Source of the DNA: Rhodobacterales bacterium | Lineage (GTDB): Bacteria > Pseudomonadota > Alphaproteobacteria > Caulobacterales > Hyphomonadaceae | Length of the DNA: 64,000 nucleotides | Reading direction: 5' to 3' | Assembly: GCA_014763715.1 (NCBI GenBank) | Contig: JACXUV010000003.1 | Coordinates: 111,266-175,265 of the forward strand | Part shown: positions 1-8,628 of the stretch, one piece after another | How positions within the stretch are numbered: the stretch's first letter is position 1 | Layout of the letters: each line of letters begins with the position of its first letter | Translations under genes and position numbers: made by a program | Notes under the pieces: model-generated | Seen by the model: only the letters and a program-made list of their open reading frames with translations | Told to the model about the DNA's origin: nothing | The model's database searches: none

Positions 1-743
1 ACACGATCCGGCGTCAGACCGTACATACGCGCAGCTCTCTCCAACTGTGTGCGAGCCGTCCCATCGCCCGCAATGTCCACGCCCCAGCCCTCATGAGCAG
101 CCACGGCCTTCAGCAAAGGCATGATGACCTTGACCCTTGGCCTGTCGAGACGGCTGACAACAAGGATGCGCTTTCGGGGCGGCAGACTCGCCGGCTGCGG
201 CTGAAACACTTCCGTATTGACGCCATTCATAACAACAGACACCCGCTTCAGAGGCGACAGGGCCGCCGCTGCGGCGACCTCCCTCACTTCTTCGGAAACA
301 ACAACAACCTCTTCTGCCGCCGGCAAGATGAACTGCCTCAGCACAAGCATCCAAAGCGCTCCATAGCCCTGCTCCGCAAGGGAAAGAGGACCATGAAGAA
401 ATACGCGGCGCGGGATACCTTGCCTCTCGGCAGCGAGAACAGCCGGAAGTATGGAAGGAAACGGATGTGCCCAGACCTCTGTTACGCCGCGTTCTTGTAT
501 GGTATCGGAAAGTAGCAGGACCATTTCCCTGAGGCGGTCAGGGGTCAATGCCTTGTCAAAAGGCACCCCGAAGACTGCATGATCGTATGCAAGTCCCAGC
601 TCGTCCGCAGCGGCCTTTTCCGAGGCCGTAGCAAGGATAATTTTATAGCCGCGAGATCGAAGATAGCGGAGTTCACCAGCAATTCGTGTCTCCAACCCAC
701 CGTGGTTGAGATTCGCAACACTGATGAGAATTGTTCTGTCCAT
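1..743 (-). CDS. Glycosyltransferase (GT-B, family 4-like), C-terminus beyond left edge
   Basis: This gene is absent from the ORF track because it has no stop inside the window. Reading the minus strand from the ATG at 743 gives an unbroken frame of 247 codons to base 1. The N-terminus has the family motif NLNHGGLETRIAGEL, followed by HGPLSLAEQ, then VVVVSEEV and MNGVNTEVF, then RKRILVVSRLD and IAGDGTARTQLE, which is the usual order in GT-B retaining transferases. It would transfer a sugar from a nucleotide donor in the cytoplasm. A GGAGAG ribosome site lies about 9 nt upstream. It is divergent from the polysaccharide ABC permease 76 bp away, which supports a role in assembling the exported glycan. 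Donor and acceptor cannot be read from the sequence. Confidence 0.85.
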   Translation of the reverse strand, partial: MDRTILISVANLNHGGLETRIAGELRYLRSRGYKIILATASEKAAADELGLAYDHAVFGVPFDKALTPDRLREMVLLLSDTIQERGVTEVWAHPFPSILPAVLAAERQGIPRRVFLHGPLSLAEQGYGALWMLVLRQFILPAAEEVVVVSEEVREVAAAAALSPLKRVSVVMNGVNTEVFQPQPASLPPRKRILVVSRLDRPRVKVIMPLLKAVAAHEGWGVDIAGDGTARTQLERAARMYGLTPDR

Positions 744-819
744 CAGGGATTTTCTCTCCTATTGAGGTATATTTTCGCGGATATTTGGAACCCATACGGG
801 CGTAAACAAAATCTAATCT

Positions 820-1629
820 ATGATGCAGAGTATAGTCTCCCCCAAAACGTCAGCCTCGATATTCTCGGAGCTGGCCAATGTGATCAAAACCTGGCCCATC
901 TGGTTCCTGATGGGCAATCAGGACATCAAGCTGCGTTACAAGCGGTCGATCATCGGCCCCTTCTGGATCAGCCTGACGCTGGCGGCCTGGATCGCCGGCA
1001 TCTCGATCCTTTATTCGCAGATCCTGAAACAACCCTTCCTCGACTATCTCGTCTTCCTGTCCTGTGGCTTGCTGGCCTGGAACCTGATTTCCGCCGTGAT
1101 CGGCGAAGGCAGCGTTTCGGTCATCGACAATGCCGGCCACCTGCGCAGCGCCCCGATCCCCATAAGCATCTTTGCCGCGCGCGTGATCTACCGGAACATC
1201 GTCGTGTTCCTGCACAACATTCTGGTTGTGGTATGCGTACTCATCTACGCGAAGGTCAAATTGACGCTGGCGTTGTTGTTCCTGCCGGTGGGGCTGGCGA
1301 TGACCTGCATGATCCTGTTCTTCGTCATCTCCGTTACCGGCCCGTTGTGTGCACGGTTCAGGGATCTGCAGCAGATCATTTCCAACATGATGCAGGTGTC
1401 CTTCTTCCTGACACCGATCATCTGGCAACCGGGGCAGATGGGCGGCCGCACGCTGATCACGGGCGCGAACCCCTTCTATCACCTGATTGAACTCATACGT
1501 GCCCCGCTCATGGGCCATCTTCCCGCGAAACAGACGCTTGTCGCCGCGAGCCTCATGTTGCTTGGCAGTTTGGTTGTCGCCCTGATTGTCTGGCAATATA
1601 GTCGCAAACGTATAATTTTCTGGCTTTAG
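820..1629 (+). CDS. Polysaccharide ABC exporter permease (Wzm/KpsM-like)
   Basis: An integral membrane protein of 269 aa of the ABC-2 family. After a short cytoplasmic amphipathic start it has the characteristic IKLRYKRSIIGPFWI segment, followed by about six hydrophobic helices, typical for Wzm/KpsM/TagG permeases (about 260 aa). With the ATPase encoded 7 nt downstream it should move a lipid-linked polysaccharide or O-antigen-like glycan across the inner membrane. Two ATGs lie in tandem (820 and 823). No clear Shine-Dalgarno sequence precedes them, so the exact start is uncertain. The gene is divergent from the glycosyltransferase at the left edge. Confidence 0.9.
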   Translation: MMQSIVSPKTSASIFSELANVIKTWPIWFLMGNQDIKLRYKRSIIGPFWISLTLAAWIAGISILYSQILKQPFLDYLVFLSCGLLAWNLISAVIGEGSVSVIDNAGHLRSAPIPISIFAARVIYRNIVVFLHNILVVVCVLIYAKVKLTLALLFLPVGLAMTCMILFFVISVTGPLCARFRDLQQIISNMMQVSFFLTPIIWQPGQMGGRTLITGANPFYHLIELIRAPLMGHLPAKQTLVAASLMLLGSLVVALIVWQYSRKRIIFWL

Positions 1630-1636
1630 GTAACCT

Positions 1637-2830
1637 ATGCCGTTCATAAACGTTCAGAATGCGAGCTTTTCGTATCCCATCTACAACGCGAAAAGCCGCT
1701 CGCTCAAGAATGCGGTGTTCGCGGGCCGTGCCGGTGGCCGGCGCGAGACCGGGCCAGGCTCCACCGAACTGGTCCATGCCCTAAACAACATTTCGCTGAA
1801 CCTGAAATCGGGTGACCGCCTGGGCCTCATCGGTCACAACGGAGCCGGTAAATCCACCCTGCTTCGGCTGATGGCTGGCATCGCGCACCCAACAACGGGA
1901 ACGGTTGAGTTCGAGGGCCGGGTCGTTCCCCTGATCAGCCGCGGCCTCGGCATCAATCCGGAGCTCACCGGACGCCAGAACATCGAGCTACCGCTGCGCC
2001 TGTTCGGCGCCTCCACGGCTGAAGTCCAGGAAGCGCACAAGACCGTTCCGGAATTCACCGAGCTGGGTGAGTTCCTCGACCTGCCGGTCCGCACCTATTC
2101 CGACGGCATGCGCGCGCGCCTGTCCTTCGCCATCTGTACGGCACTGCGGGGCGACATCCTTATCCTGGACGAATGGCTGGGCGCCGGCGACGCAGGCTTT
2201 GTCCGTAAGGCCAGCAACCGGCTGAAGACCATGGTGGAGCAATCCGGCATCGTTATCCTCGCCAGCCACACGACGTCCATCCTCCAGCAGAACTGCAACA
2301 AGCTCGCCTGGATGCGCAAAGGGGAAATCATCGCTGTGGGCGACCCCAAGGATGTCTCGGAGGCATATGCAGCCGAGATGCGCCGCTATGGTCAGGCTGG
2401 CGCGAGCGGGAAACCCAACGAAGGGGAAGAGGCCGCCAAGATCCGCCAGGCTTACATTGACGACCAGGTGCGCCTCATGGACGAGGCCTGGTTCGCCAAG
2501 GACTATGCCTCGGCACGCAAGATCGCCGAAATGCTCTACGCCAAGGAAAATGCGGCACGGGCATCCTACCGGCTGGGCACCATCTACTATTATGGGCGCG
2601 GCGCGGAGAAAAACCTGGCGCAGGCGCTGCCCTACTTCCGGCACACTTCCCTGACCGATGACCCGTGGAGCATCTACCATCAGGGACTGATCCTAGCGGA
2701 CAGAAATTATCCGGGTCGTGACGAAGATGTCGCCCGCAACCTGCTTGAGATTGCGATGATGCGGGGTATCCGCGATGCGGCCCAGCCACTGAAAGCGATG
2801 GAAGACCGCAAACTGGCGGTGGCATCCTGA
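1637..2830 (+). CDS. Polysaccharide ABC exporter ATPase (Wzt-like) with C-terminal Sel1-like repeats
   Basis: 397 aa. Residues about 40-245 are a nucleotide-binding domain with Walker A GHNGAGKST, the degenerate signature YSDGM seen in polysaccharide exporters, and Walker B ILILDEW. This is the partner ATPase of the upstream permease. Unlike KpsT (about 220 aa) or Wzt with an Ig-like glycan-binding tail (about 430 aa), the region after residue about 280 is alpha-helical. It contains Sel1/TPR-like units such as ASYRLGTIYYYGRGAEKNLAQA and a second weaker one near WSIYHQGLILADRN. The tail may recruit a glycosyltransferase or a regulator; that is inference. A perfect GC-rich hairpin follows the stop. 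Confidence 0.9.
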   Translation: MPFINVQNASFSYPIYNAKSRSLKNAVFAGRAGGRRETGPGSTELVHALNNISLNLKSGDRLGLIGHNGAGKSTLLRLMAGIAHPTTGTVEFEGRVVPLISRGLGINPELTGRQNIELPLRLFGASTAEVQEAHKTVPEFTELGEFLDLPVRTYSDGMRARLSFAICTALRGDILILDEWLGAGDAGFVRKASNRLKTMVEQSGIVILASHTTSILQQNCNKLAWMRKGEIIAVGDPKDVSEAYAAEMRRYGQAGASGKPNEGEEAAKIRQAYIDDQVRLMDEAWFAKDYASARKIAEMLYAKENAARASYRLGTIYYYGRGAEKNLAQALPYFRHTSLTDDPWSIYHQGLILADRNYPGRDEDVARNLLEIAMMRGIRDAAQPLKAMEDRKLAVAS

Positions 2831-2853
2831 CGGCGGCAGCATTGCTGCCGCCG
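2831..2853. terminator. Perfect 10-bp stem-loop between convergent genes
   Basis: CGGCGGCAGC, a 3-nt ATT loop, then GCTGCCGCCG. The hairpin begins directly after the ATPase stop codon and lies 11 bp from the stop of the convergent gene. There is no T-run, so it may be a weak or Rho-assisted bidirectional terminator, or simply a 3'-end stabilising hairpin. Confidence 0.6.
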
Positions 2854-2864
2854 CGCGCTGAGCC

Positions 2865-3326
2865 TTATCCGGCCGTGCTTGTGTGATAAGCTTCGATCCC
2901 GTCGCGGATCGACAGGGCCAGCTTCTGCTCCACCCCCGCCAGCATGCGCTGGAGGAGGCCCGGCAAACCCTCAAGGCTCGGACGAATGGACACCAGGGTT
3001 TCGCTGCCCTGATCGACCGCCGTGCCTTTCAGCGAAACCGGCGCAATCTTCGCAAGTTTCCCGTCGCCGGAAAACTGCAGCCCATCGGTGCTCCGTTCGC
3101 TGTTCACAATCAGGTTGAAGGCAAAAATCCCCATCGAGGCATGCAGCTTTCCCTCGAGATGCGAAGACCTGCCGACGCCCTTCTCCGGCGTGACAGGCTC
3201 GAAGACGTCAAAGATTGCCTTGGGGAAAATGGCCTGCCAAACGTCCTGGGAATGCAGGTATTCTTCCAGCTTGTCTGTCGGAACGACCGTCGTCACAACG
3301 CGCGTATTGGGCCCCTGATTCGTCAT
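2865..3326 (-). CDS. Hypothetical protein, possible SRPBCC-like fold
   Basis: 153 aa if started at the ATG at 3326 (MTNQGPNTRVV). The track start at 3389 would overlap the upstream gene by 44 nt, while 3326 leaves a 19-nt gap and is preceded by purine-rich GAGG/AGAG. There is no signal peptide and no membrane segment. The pattern of alternating strands, with a GKLHASMGIFAFNLIV strand and a C-terminal helix (LPGLLQRMLAGVEQKLALSIRDGIEAY), resembles SRPBCC/CoxG-like lipid- or ligand-binding proteins, but I cannot assign a family firmly. It is the last gene of a three-gene minus-strand run with a glycosyltransferase and a pyruvyl transferase. Confidence 0.6.
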   Translation of the reverse strand: MTNQGPNTRVVTTVVPTDKLEEYLHSQDVWQAIFPKAIFDVFEPVTPEKGVGRSSHLEGKLHASMGIFAFNLIVNSERSTDGLQFSGDGKLAKIAPVSLKGTAVDQGSETLVSIRPSLEGLPGLLQRMLAGVEQKLALSIRDGIEAYHTSTAG

Positions 3327-3345
3327 CTCTGCAACCTCGCTAGAA

Positions 3346-5361
3346 TTAGGCATAAATGGAGTTTGCTGCAGATACGATGACATTTTCATGCATGGTACCC
3401 TGAACCACAGCAGCGTCCGTCAGGACCAGGCCAACAGTATTCCAGTACTTCCTGGCATCGAACCGTGTAGCACGGATACAGACCCTGACGTTCTTACCGG
3501 CTGCAAATGCACCGCTCACACGAACGTCAATCGAGTACTTCAGCTTCTCTGCATCGAACGAGCAACACAGCTTGCCGTCGACCATGACATCAACCATAAA
3601 GACGTTCCGCGGCGGCGCGACGGAAGAATGGATCTGCAGGATCAGAGTCCAGCTATTGTCGGCAGGCAGGCCCAGATCAGCTACGTCCAGTGAGATGTAC
3701 TTGTAATCCCCGACTTCGGCTGGCCGCGGCTTGTAGATGACCTCAAGCCCCATCGCCGTGCGAGCCATCGCAAAATCGGAGCCCTTGGCACCATCAGTCT
3801 CGTCCCTCACGACGCCCGCCTCAAAATACCGGAGCGGGATCGGGCTACGCATCACATGTGCTAGCCGGCGCGTGACGGCCGGTTCAAACCGCTCCAGCAT
3901 GACGCCGGCGCGTTCCTTCCAGCTGGCGTCCTGAGCGTGCTTCTGAAGGCGCTTCCTGTAGGATGCGTCCCCCTTCTTCTTCAGCGCAGCATCGATTGCG
4001 GCAGAATACTCCTGCACATTGCTGGCGCCGAAGACTTCCTTGTAGGCAACGCACTCTTGCATGTCGGCATTCACGACCACCGGCAAGTTCGCGGCAAAAT
4101 ACTCGAACAGCTTCAGCGGAGACGTCGTCTTGGCGATATTGCCTTCCTTGAAGGGAATCCACGCAATATCGAACGCGTTCAGGAGGCGCGGAACCTCAGG
4201 GTACGGAAAGGCGCCTGGCCAGACCAGATTATCTGCCGCGGGCAGCCTGATTTCCGGATTGTACACAGGGCCGACCATCACAAAGGTCAGGTCCTCACGC
4301 GCTCGCGCCAGGCTCGCAATCGCATCATAGTCCAGCCAGTCCGCCAGGGCGCCGACATATCCTACAATCGGTTTGCCGCCATGCTCGGCCCGGATCCGGT
4401 CAATCTCGGGATGTGAGTCCTTGATGGTTGTGAACCGTTCGATCTCGACGCCATTCGGCGCAAGGGCAATGAAATCCGACGGGAACCTCTGCCTGACCTC
4501 TTCGTGCAGGATGCGCGCGGTCGGCACGACGATGTCGCAATTGTCCGCCGATAGGGCCTCAAACGTCTTCTGCGCCGCACTTGCCCCATCTGCGCCTGAA
4601 ATCGCCGCATCGATGTGATCGACATATTCGTAGACTAGGTAGTGACCGAGGCATCTCCACCGTTTCAGGATCGTCGCGTTGTAGTCATAAGCGGTGCTGT
4701 AGACATCGATGAAACATGGCGGCGCCTTCTGGACGAACTCATTGAAGAAGGCGGTCTGCTTGCAGACAATCAGGTTGTCCCTGATCTCGATGGTCTCGTC
4801 GCCTTTGTCGTAGACCTTGCTGCCGGAAAAATAGACGACCAGCGCGCCCCGCGCGGCCATCTCCGCCGCGATATGTTGCGGCCGCTGGAACAGGGGCACG
4901 TTCCAGTCGATGAAGGGCGGAATCACGAAGACATGCTGCCCCCTGGAAAAGGCGGAATGCACCCGCTCCATGAGGTTGCTGAAATTGATGATCCGGGAAT
5001 TCTCGGACCGGTACAACTCGTTCGGATACTTGAAGACCTGATTGCGCAGGTGGGGGCTCGATCCCAACTGGTCCGCCATTGGCGCGACCATCTGGCCGTC
5101 GAAGTCGAACTCGTCATCTTCAATGGCCAGGGTCAGCGTGCTCGAAACGTCGACATCTTCCGGAATGTCGATTTCAAAGCCGATTGGCATATCGGCATAT
5201 TCGGCATCGACATCCGGCCGCAGGAATGCCGGCTCTGCGACAGCCACCACCTCGCCATCCGCCAGGAGCTGGATCAGAACGGTCCTGTCCTTGTCAAACA
5301 GGTCCACGACCCAGCCCGAGACGATTGAGCGATCGAAGCGATCGACGGCACCCATCAGCAT
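3346..5361 (-). CDS. Large glycosyltransferase with N- and C-terminal beta-rich domains
   Basis: 671 aa in three parts. Residues about 1-95 form a beta-rich module of the type often found attached to glycan enzymes (VSGWVVD, then LLADGEVVA, then IGFEIDIP). Residues about 140-500 are a GT-B transferase, with FQRPQHIAAEM near the start of the N-lobe, PNGVEIERF in the linker, and GYVGALADWLDYD and SPLKLFEYFAANLPVV in the donor lobe. Residues about 530-671 look like a beta-sandwich, possibly carbohydrate binding. The start ATG at 5361 has a second in-frame ATG two codons on. It lies 48 nt after the pyruvyl transferase gene and is probably co-transcribed with it. Specificity is unknown. Confidence 0.85.
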   Translation of the reverse strand: MLMGAVDRFDRSIVSGWVVDLFDKDRTVLIQLLADGEVVAVAEPAFLRPDVDAEYADMPIGFEIDIPEDVDVSSTLTLAIEDDEFDFDGQMVAPMADQLGSSPHLRNQVFKYPNELYRSENSRIINFSNLMERVHSAFSRGQHVFVIPPFIDWNVPLFQRPQHIAAEMAARGALVVYFSGSKVYDKGDETIEIRDNLIVCKQTAFFNEFVQKAPPCFIDVYSTAYDYNATILKRWRCLGHYLVYEYVDHIDAAISGADGASAAQKTFEALSADNCDIVVPTARILHEEVRQRFPSDFIALAPNGVEIERFTTIKDSHPEIDRIRAEHGGKPIVGYVGALADWLDYDAIASLARAREDLTFVMVGPVYNPEIRLPAADNLVWPGAFPYPEVPRLLNAFDIAWIPFKEGNIAKTTSPLKLFEYFAANLPVVVNADMQECVAYKEVFGASNVQEYSAAIDAALKKKGDASYRKRLQKHAQDASWKERAGVMLERFEPAVTRRLAHVMRSPIPLRYFEAGVVRDETDGAKGSDFAMARTAMGLEVIYKPRPAEVGDYKYISLDVADLGLPADNSWTLILQIHSSVAPPRNVFMVDVMVDGKLCCSFDAEKLKYSIDVRVSGAFAAGKNVRVCIRATRFDARKYWNTVGLVLTDAAVVQGTMHENVIVSAANSIYA

Positions 5362-5409
5362 ATCAAATTTCCCAACTTCCTTAGTGACTGTTCTGGCCCG
5401 GCGGCGTGC

Positions 5410-6399
5410 CTACTTCAATTCCTCAAGGACCTGCTGCCGCAACATCCCGAGTTCCTTCTTGGACTCGGCGCGTAGGGCAAAGACTGCGTCACGGTCTACG
5501 CCCGCCATGCCCGGATAGAAACGCTCAGGCAGGGTCTCGTCCGGCGCTACAGCCATGTGCGCCTCGCGGCCGATCCGGTTATAGAAGTGCACGAACTTGT
5601 CGGCGCGGCTGAGTGTGATCGTCGGCACGCCCGACATGTGGCCCACGACGCAGCCATGGAACTTCATGCTGAGCAGCAACTGGCAGCTCTGGATCTCCCG
5701 GGTCAGCTCCTCGATCGTGTTCGCAACCGTGATCGACCGGGGCGTGAACGTGTGCTCGTGCGCCTCGGCAATGTCATCGTCTGCCGTCGGCGCCGTCCCC
5801 AGCGGGATGTGCTTGATACTCCAGCCGGCATCCACCGCCTTCTGCAGGAAGGCGTTGATATTGACCGGATTGAGGTTCTGGTTTGCCCGTGTGATCAGGC
5901 CCAGAACCTTGTTCTGGGGGGAGTTGAACGGGAAATCCATTGCACAGACGATGTCCACGCCGGGATAGACGTCAACGCTCGGACGCAAATGCTTCTTGAT
6001 CCACTCTGCGCTGACCTGGCTGCGGGTATGGATGAATTTCACATTCTCGTGCTGGAAGAAGGCAGCCATCTGTTTGCAGACATTCTCGTCCCATCCGCCC
6101 CATCTAGGCACTTCCACGCCGACAATATAGACCGGCTTGGCTAGGTATTCCTCTTTCCAGTAGAGCGGGCTCAGCATCCACGGTATGATCAGGTCGCCGC
6201 CGCCGATGATGACTGCATCGAACTGTGCGACCCGCTCCTCAACGGACGTCGAGAAATACGGAGCGACGGTCATGTCATGCATTACGTCCACCTCGATATC
6301 CTCATCGCCAGCAAACAGGTCCGCCAGGACCTGCCGAAACAGCTCATCGCCGTAGTTTCCCCACTTGAAATAACCGACAAGACCTATGCGCTTCGTCAC
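5410..6399 (-). CDS. Polysaccharide pyruvyl transferase family protein (WcaK/CsaB-like)
   Basis: 329 aa. It starts with GTG at 6399, preceded by AGGAGT at good spacing. The N-terminal LVGYFKWGNYGDELF segment, the central AVIIGGGDLIIPW and the later MKFHGCVVGHMSGVPTI are hallmarks of the polysaccharide pyruvyl transferase family. Family members add ketal-linked pyruvate from phosphoenolpyruvate to sugars, although some members have other roles. It heads the minus-strand run that continues with the large glycosyltransferase, so modification of the exported glycan is the likely job. Confidence 0.88.
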   Translation of the reverse strand: MTKRIGLVGYFKWGNYGDELFRQVLADLFAGDEDIEVDVMHDMTVAPYFSTSVEERVAQFDAVIIGGGDLIIPWMLSPLYWKEEYLAKPVYIVGVEVPRWGGWDENVCKQMAAFFQHENVKFIHTRSQVSAEWIKKHLRPSVDVYPGVDIVCAMDFPFNSPQNKVLGLITRANQNLNPVNINAFLQKAVDAGWSIKHIPLGTAPTADDDIAEAHEHTFTPRSITVANTIEELTREIQSCQLLLSMKFHGCVVGHMSGVPTITLSRADKFVHFYNRIGREAHMAVAPDETLPERFYPGMAGVDRDAVFALRAESKKELGMLRQQVLEELK

Positions 6400-6795
6400 C
6401 GGAACTCCTAATCTATGTATAATTGCGGGAGGGACCGAGATTGATTCAACGTCAGACTAAGCGACGGTTCACATGAAATCTCTGATATAAAGCAGCACAT
6501 TCTGGATCCCGTCTCCTGATTTGACTCCGCGATGCCGGAACTTACCTGACTGCGCCGCCTGTTCGTCCCGTGCGCGCGACGCTTGCTGCATCAGTCTTCT
6601 AGAGAGCCCTGAGAGGCGAGGCAACCTGTTTGCGGCACGGCGTCCGGCAACCGTATGGTGCAAAGGCAGGACTGTCGCTCGCACCATCCTGCCATAGCCC
6701 GTTTACAGGGCGCCGCAGCAGACAGTAACCATGCGTGATTTGCCCACCTTGGCGACAGGTCCTATCGGGGCTGGGTAGACTTTCGGAGCCCCAAA
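6400..6795. other. 396-bp divergent intergenic region, no gene recognised
   Basis: It lies between the pyruvyl transferase gene and the aminotransferase gene, which point away from each other, so it should hold promoters for both. I see two consecutive inverted repeats, GGCAGGA/TCCTGCC (6665-6671 with 6687-6693) and GCCC/GGGC (6697-6711), and a weak promoter-like pair TTGCCC-17-TATCGG near 6740-6768. The 72-aa minus-strand ORF at 6469-6687 has no recognisable features and was not called. No tRNA or other RNA gene was seen. Confidence 0.5.
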
Positions 6796-7956
6796 ATGTC
6801 CCTACCCTTCATCGACCTTCAGGTCCAGCGCAAGCGGATCGAGAACGAACTTAACAGCGCCATTCTCTCCGTTGTCGAAAGCGGACGCTATGTCCTCGGC
6901 CCGGAAGTGACCGAATTGGAGAAACAGCTTGCCGCCTGGTGCGGCGCAAAGCATTCGGTCAGTTGCGCCAATGGCACGGACGCCATCGCTCTGACGCTGA
7001 TGGCGTGGGAAACCGGCCCCGGCGACGCGGTCTTCTGCCCCTCCTTCACCTTCGTTGCGACGGCGCAGGTCGTGCCGTGGACGGGCGCCTCGCCGGTCTT
7101 CGTCGATATCCTGCCCGAAACCTACAATATGGATCCAGCCAGCCTCGAAGCTGCGATTGCCCGCGTGAAGGCGGAAGGCAAGCTGACGCCGAAAGTCGTC
7201 ATCGCGGTGGACCTGTTCGGCCAGCCGGCAGACTATCCGGCCCTCAAGGCGATCTGCGACCGCGAAGGGCTCAAACTCATCTCTGACAATGCGCAGGGCT
7301 TCGGCTGCACCCTGAACGGCAAGGCGACAACCGACTGGGCCGACATCGCGACCACCAGCTTCTTCCCGGCCAAACCCCTCGGCTGCTATGGCGACGGCGG
7401 CGCGGTGGTGACGAATGACGACCGGCTCGCCGAACTCGTCGAATCGCTGCGCGTCTACGGCAAGGTCATGCCGACCGATGCGGCCGAACGCAACTTTCAT
7501 CACGACCCGAAATACCTGTCGCTGCGCCTGGGCATGAACTCCCGCCTCGACACGATCCAGGCCGCCGTCCTGCTGGAGAAGCTGAAGATCTTCGCGGACG
7601 AGATCCAGCTGCGCCAGAAAGTGGCGGGCCGGTATTCCGCAGGCCTGAAGGATCATGTCCGCCGCGTGCCGTACATCATCGAAGGCGGCCAGAGCGTCTG
7701 GGCACAATACGTCATCGAGCATGACAATCGTGACGGTCTGCAGGCGCACCTTTCCAGCCAGGGCATCCCGTCCATGGTCTACTATCCGGTGCCGATCCAC
7801 ATGCAGGACTTTGCCGCAGAATGGGCTCCGCCCGCAGGCAGCCTGCCAGTCACCGAAGCGGCCAGCCAGTATGTCATCGCCCTGCCCATGCACCCCTATC
7901 TCCCGGAAGAAGACCAGGACCGCGTGATCGACGCAGTACGGGCCTTCAACGGCTGA
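6796..7956 (+). CDS. DegT/DnrJ/EryC1 family sugar aminotransferase
   Basis: 386 aa, the usual family length. It is a fold-type I PLP enzyme that aminates a keto-sugar nucleotide, usually from glutamate. Visible features are the NGTDAI cofactor phosphate region near residue 60, the ISDNAQ motif (Asp164 and Gln167), and the Schiff-base lysine in SFFPAKPLGCYGDGG (about Lys193). The NGTDA and SFFPAKPLG pattern resembles enzymes making 3- or 4-amino sugars such as WlbC or PseC relatives. The acetyltransferase gene that follows 12 nt later could N-acetylate the product. The exact sugar is unknown. Confidence 0.9.
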   Translation: MSLPFIDLQVQRKRIENELNSAILSVVESGRYVLGPEVTELEKQLAAWCGAKHSVSCANGTDAIALTLMAWETGPGDAVFCPSFTFVATAQVVPWTGASPVFVDILPETYNMDPASLEAAIARVKAEGKLTPKVVIAVDLFGQPADYPALKAICDREGLKLISDNAQGFGCTLNGKATTDWADIATTSFFPAKPLGCYGDGGAVVTNDDRLAELVESLRVYGKVMPTDAAERNFHHDPKYLSLRLGMNSRLDTIQAAVLLEKLKIFADEIQLRQKVAGRYSAGLKDHVRRVPYIIEGGQSVWAQYVIEHDNRDGLQAHLSSQGIPSMVYYPVPIHMQDFAAEWAPPAGSLPVTEAASQYVIALPMHPYLPEEDQDRVIDAVRAFNG

Positions 7957-7968
7957 CACTCAAAGAGC

Positions 7969-8628
7969 ATGAACACAGATCCTTTCGAAGAGATCGTCAT
8001 TGCAGATGCCTGCAGTGCGGCCTTCGACCAATTCTTCGCGATCTATGAGGAGGCGCTACCCGCCGGCGAACGCAAGCCGCGCGAGGCCATCGTCGCACTC
8101 AGCAAGCGGTCGGATTCTGCCATTCTCGGGCTGTCCTGTGACGGACAGGTCGTCGCCTTTGCCATCGTCTTTGCGTCGAACACGGCGCCTGTCGGCCTGC
8201 TCGAATACATGGCCACATCGAAAGCGCTGCGGAATGCGGGGCTGGGCAAGCGACTGTTCGCAATGGCGCTGGCTCGCATGGAGGGCCGGGTGATGCTTGT
8301 GGAGGTCGAATCCGAACGCGAAAAGACAGCCGACACGCCCCTCCGTTTACGCCGCAAGAATTTTTACTGCCGGCTTGGCTGCCAGCAGGTTGAGAAGCTG
8401 GACTATATCATGCCTATGGTCAGCGCAGAGAAGCCGCCTGTGCTGGATCTTCTCTTTCACACCGGCGGGCAGGCGATCACCGTCACGGACACTCTTCTTC
8501 GGACCTGGCTGGAAACAGTCTACACGGAAGTCTACGGACGCCGCATCAACGACAGCAATATCGCCCTGATGCTGCAGCGCCGCGCTGAAGAGATGCGCCA
8601 GAGCGGCGAGGCCAAAGGAAAGGGTTAG
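7969..8628 (+). CDS. GNAT family N-acetyltransferase
   Basis: 219 aa. The acetyl-CoA binding signature is seen as MATSKALRNAGLGKRLF, followed by LVEVESER. The last 80 residues form a helical tail that is not part of the core GNAT fold. It starts 12 nt after the sugar aminotransferase stop and is probably in the same transcript, so acetylation of an amino sugar is possible, though GNAT substrates vary too widely for certainty. Its TAG stop interlocks by 4 nt with the TAA stop of the convergent MarR gene. Confidence 0.75.
   Translation: MNTDPFEEIVIADACSAAFDQFFAIYEEALPAGERKPREAIVALSKRSDSAILGLSCDGQVVAFAIVFASNTAPVGLLEYMATSKALRNAGLGKRLFAMALARMEGRVMLVEVESEREKTADTPLRLRRKNFYCRLGCQQVEKLDYIMPMVSAEKPPVLDLLFHTGGQAITVTDTLLRTWLETVYTEVYGRRINDSNIALMLQRRAEEMRQSGEAKGKG

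Noticed and set aside
93-515. 140-aa plus-strand ORF at the left edge
   Set aside because: Lies antisense to the glycosyltransferase reading frame, which has recognisable motifs.
579-1490. 303-aa plus-strand ORF
   Set aside because: It overlaps the permease gene in another frame and the start of the divergent glycosyltransferase; its sequence is shadow-like.
6469-6687. 72-aa minus-strand ORF in the 396-bp gap
   Set aside because: No ribosome site, no similarity that I recognise, and composition unlike a real gene.
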